Below are positions 62,363 through 64,000 of a stretch of DNA of 64,000 nt, one piece after another. The notes beneath the pieces were generated by a model. It searched no databases. It saw nothing but the letters and a program-made list of their open reading frames with translations, and was not told where the DNA came from. Position 1 is the first letter of the stretch. Each line of letters begins with the position of its first letter. The stretch is from Hoeflea sp. Lineage in GTDB: Bacteria > Pseudomonadota > Alphaproteobacteria > Rhizobiales > Rhizobiaceae. Both the position numbers and the translations under genes were made by a program. The stretch is taken from assembly GCF_030682515.1 (NCBI RefSeq), contig NZ_JAUXOD010000122.1, positions 1 to 64,000 on the forward strand, in the 5' to 3' direction.

Positions 62363-63430
62363 TCAGTGTTCGGGCCTCTGCCCTTCCCAGGCGGCCTGCA
62401 GCAGGGCGCGGATGTCGTCCTGCGTGAAGGGCCGCGGATTTGCGTAGGAATTCTGCACGGCGATCTCCGCCGCCTGATCGAGATCCGTCTCACTCAAGCC
62501 GAGATCGGCAAGCCGCAGCGGCGCGCCGGCGGCCTTCGCGAAATCCCAGAGCCCCGCGCCCGGCGTGGCGCCGAAGATCGCCTCCATCGGTTTGAGCGCG
62601 TCGGTCGCCGCCGCGTTGAAGCTCGTCGTGTGCGGCAGCAGGATGGCATGGGTCTCGGCGTGCGGCGTGTTGAAGGTACCGCCGATCGTGTGGGCGAGCT
62701 TGTGGTGCAGGGACATGGCGACATAGCCGAGCGCCGTCGAGCAGAGCCACGCGCCGTAAAGCACCAGCGCGCGCGCCTCGGGGTCGCGCGGCGTGTCGCC
62801 GAGCACCGGCAATCCGGCCTTGAACGCCTTCATCGCCTCCACCGCCATCAGGCTCGTGACCGGATTGGCGTCCGGCGCATAGAGCGCCTCCACGCCATGG
62901 GCGATGGCGTTGAGCGCCGAGGTCACGGTCATCTGGGAGGGCAGGGTCAGCGTCAGGTCGACATCATAGATCACCGTTTCCGGCCGGATCGAGGCGTTGC
63001 GGCGGGTGGTCTTCCGCCCGTTCTCGGTCTCGCCCAGGATGTCGGTCATCTCCGAGCCGGCATAGCTCGTGGGAATCGCGATCTGGTTGACGCCGGTGCG
63101 GCTGGCGATCGCCTTGCCGAGCCCGATGGTGGAACCGCCGCCGAGTGACACCACGCAGTCGGCGCCGCTCTGCCTGAAGGCGGCGAGCGCCTTTTCGGTG
63201 ACCTCGACCGGCGTGTGCATGGCTGCCTCGCAGAAGGTCCCCGCCGACAGCGCGCCGAGCTGGGCCGCAAGCGCTTTGGCGTCATCGGCCTGGTTCGGCG
63301 TCGACAGCACCAGCGCCTGCCTGCCGCCCAGGCGCTCGACTTCCTGGGCTGTCCGCGCAAGCGTTCCCGAGCCGAAGACGACGCGGGTCGAAATGCCGGG
63401 GAAGGTGAAGCCTTGCGCGGGCAGTGTCAT
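62363..63430 (-). CDS. Maleylacetate reductase (iron-containing alcohol dehydrogenase family)
   Basis: A 355-residue dehydrogenase. The NAD-binding GGGST (SLGGGSTIGLGKAIA) and the metal-region ligands in LYGAWLCSTALGYVAMSLHHKLAHTIGG plus PHAETHAILLPH are present. Maleylacetate reductases convert maleylacetate to 3-oxoadipate, the last step before the oxoadipate route to succinyl-CoA. ATG 63430 begins MTLPAQG; the stop region overlaps the esterase gene (ATGA). Consistent with the hydroxyquinol dioxygenase. Confidence 0.9.
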   Translation of the reverse strand: MTLPAQGFTFPGISTRVVFGSGTLARTAQEVERLGGRQALVLSTPNQADDAKALAAQLGALSAGTFCEAAMHTPVEVTEKALAAFRQSGADCVVSLGGGSTIGLGKAIASRTGVNQIAIPTSYAGSEMTDILGETENGRKTTRRNASIRPETVIYDVDLTLTLPSQMTVTSALNAIAHGVEALYAPDANPVTSLMAVEAMKAFKAGLPVLGDTPRDPEARALVLYGAWLCSTALGYVAMSLHHKLAHTIGGTFNTPHAETHAILLPHTTSFNAAATDALKPMEAIFGATPGAGLWDFAKAAGAPLRLADLGLSETDLDQAAEIAVQNSYANPRPFTQDDIRALLQAAWEGQRPEH

Positions 63431-64000
63431 GGCTTGTCCTCCGTCAGGTCCGGTCCCGCAGTGACCGTGCGCAGAAGGTCGGAAAAGGCGGCAATCTCGT
63501 CCTCCGAGACCACATGGTCCCGGCCCGGGAACACGGCCGAGCGGACGCGCGCGCCCTGGCGGAGAAGCGCGTCTTCCGCCTTCCGCCAGGCCCAGAGCGG
63601 CACCCAGGGGTCGGCGTCGCTGTTGGAGAGATAGACCGGGATCGAGGCCATCGGCGTTTCCGGCAGGCCGGGGTCCGGCGCGCCGACTCGGCAACCGGTC
63701 AAGAGCGCGGCCGCGTCCGCCCTGCCGCCGCGCAGCAGATATTCGGTGGCAAGGCAGGCGCCCTGCGAGAACCCGGCGATGACCAGCGGCCGGTCGGGCA
63801 GGGTGTCGGCGGCGGAAGCGACTTCGGTTCTGACAAGCGCCAACGCCGCATCGAGCTGTGTGGCGGTGGTCCCGGTCAAGGGGTCCACCGCCCTCGCGTC
63901 ATACCAGGCCGGCGCTGGCGCCTGCGGCAGGACGAAATGCACATCGGGTGCGTCAAGCCTTGCAATCACCTCCTCCTGCATCTGCGCGGCGGTCTGGCCG
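63427..64000 (-). CDS. Alpha/beta hydrolase, phospholipase/carboxylesterase family (partial at window edge)
   Basis: The frame runs off the right end of the window: residues before the first Met (GQTAAQ) continue open, so the true start is upstream. The visible 190 residues contain the nucleophile elbow GFSQGACLATEYL, the acid DADPWVPL region and the catalytic His in GRDHVVSEDE. Such esterases often accompany aromatic pathways to open lactones or esters. It overlaps the reductase gene by four bases. Confidence 0.85.
   Translation of the reverse strand, partial: GQTAAQMQEEVIARLDAPDVHFVLPQAPAPAWYDARAVDPLTGTTATQLDAALALVRTEVASAADTLPDRPLVIAGFSQGACLATEYLLRGGRADAAALLTGCRVGAPDPGLPETPMASIPVYLSNSDADPWVPLWAWRKAEDALLRQGARVRSAVFPGRDHVVSEDEIAAFSDLLRTVTAGPDLTEDKP

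Noticed and set aside
1-64000. tRNA genes, CRISPR arrays, insertion sequences or prophage
   Set aside because: I saw no cloverleaf with a TTC loop, no regularly spaced direct repeats, and no transposase or phage protein.

Overview
The window is high-GC, densely packed chromosomal DNA from an alphaproteobacterium, most likely a rhizobial (Hyphomicrobiales) lineage; a Hoeflea- or Rhizobium-like host is my inference. The reasons are a complete PhyR-NepR-EcfG general stress locus, HWE-type histidine kinases, an N-acetylglutaminylglutamine amide (NAGGN) osmolyte operon, many substrate-binding-protein transporters, and intergenic palindromes of the rhizobial kind. I see no tRNA, rRNA, CRISPR array, insertion sequence or phage gene.

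Layout. 1-2.7 kb: the end of a nucleotide-sugar dehydratase gene, an outer-membrane efflux lipoprotein and a divergent TetR regulator. 2.7-10.3 kb: a LysR regulator divergent from a polyamine-type ABC transporter, followed by an acetylpolyamine amidohydrolase, a flavin oxidase and a RidA deaminase, which reads as uptake, deacylation, oxidation and imine hydrolysis. 10.6-15.4 kb: the NAGGN synthesis operon. 15.4-22.6 kb: a sugar-acid module with a lactonase, a TRAP transporter, a GntR regulator, an IlvD/Edd dehydratase and an RraA-like lyase.

22.6-34.0 kb is a general stress island: Dps, small membrane and stress proteins (DUF883, PRC-barrel, AI-2E, CsbD, DUF2383, DUF1328), two HWE kinases, a Crp/Fnr regulator, and phyR/nepR/ecfG. 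I found six exact GGAAC-N16-CGTT (EcfG-type) promoters and two near matches placed in front of genes here. This is the strongest unlabelled signal in the window.

34.0-36.2 kb holds fumarase, a rhodanese and a palindromic repeat. 36.2-49.7 kb is a carbohydrate module: an oxidoreductase, three TIM-barrel isomerases, a mandelate-racemase-type dehydratase, a FadR-type regulator, a 2-hydroxyacid dehydrogenase and an unusual ABC transporter with two different ATPase genes and a small membrane protein. Three TGGTNNNACCA operators link its two halves. 49.7-54.9 kb: a TetR regulator and a Tm-1-like/PEP-hydrolase/cupin/M24/DJ-1 cluster of unknown substrate. 54.9-64.0 kb: a hydroxyquinol-type aromatic catabolic operon (FAD monooxygenase, intradiol dioxygenase, maleylacetate reductase, esterase) with its own Liv-type ABC importer.

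A theme across the window is that each of the four substrate-binding-protein genes is followed at once by a strong stem-loop inside its operon. Most long antisense reading frames are shadows of GC-rich genes and are left out.
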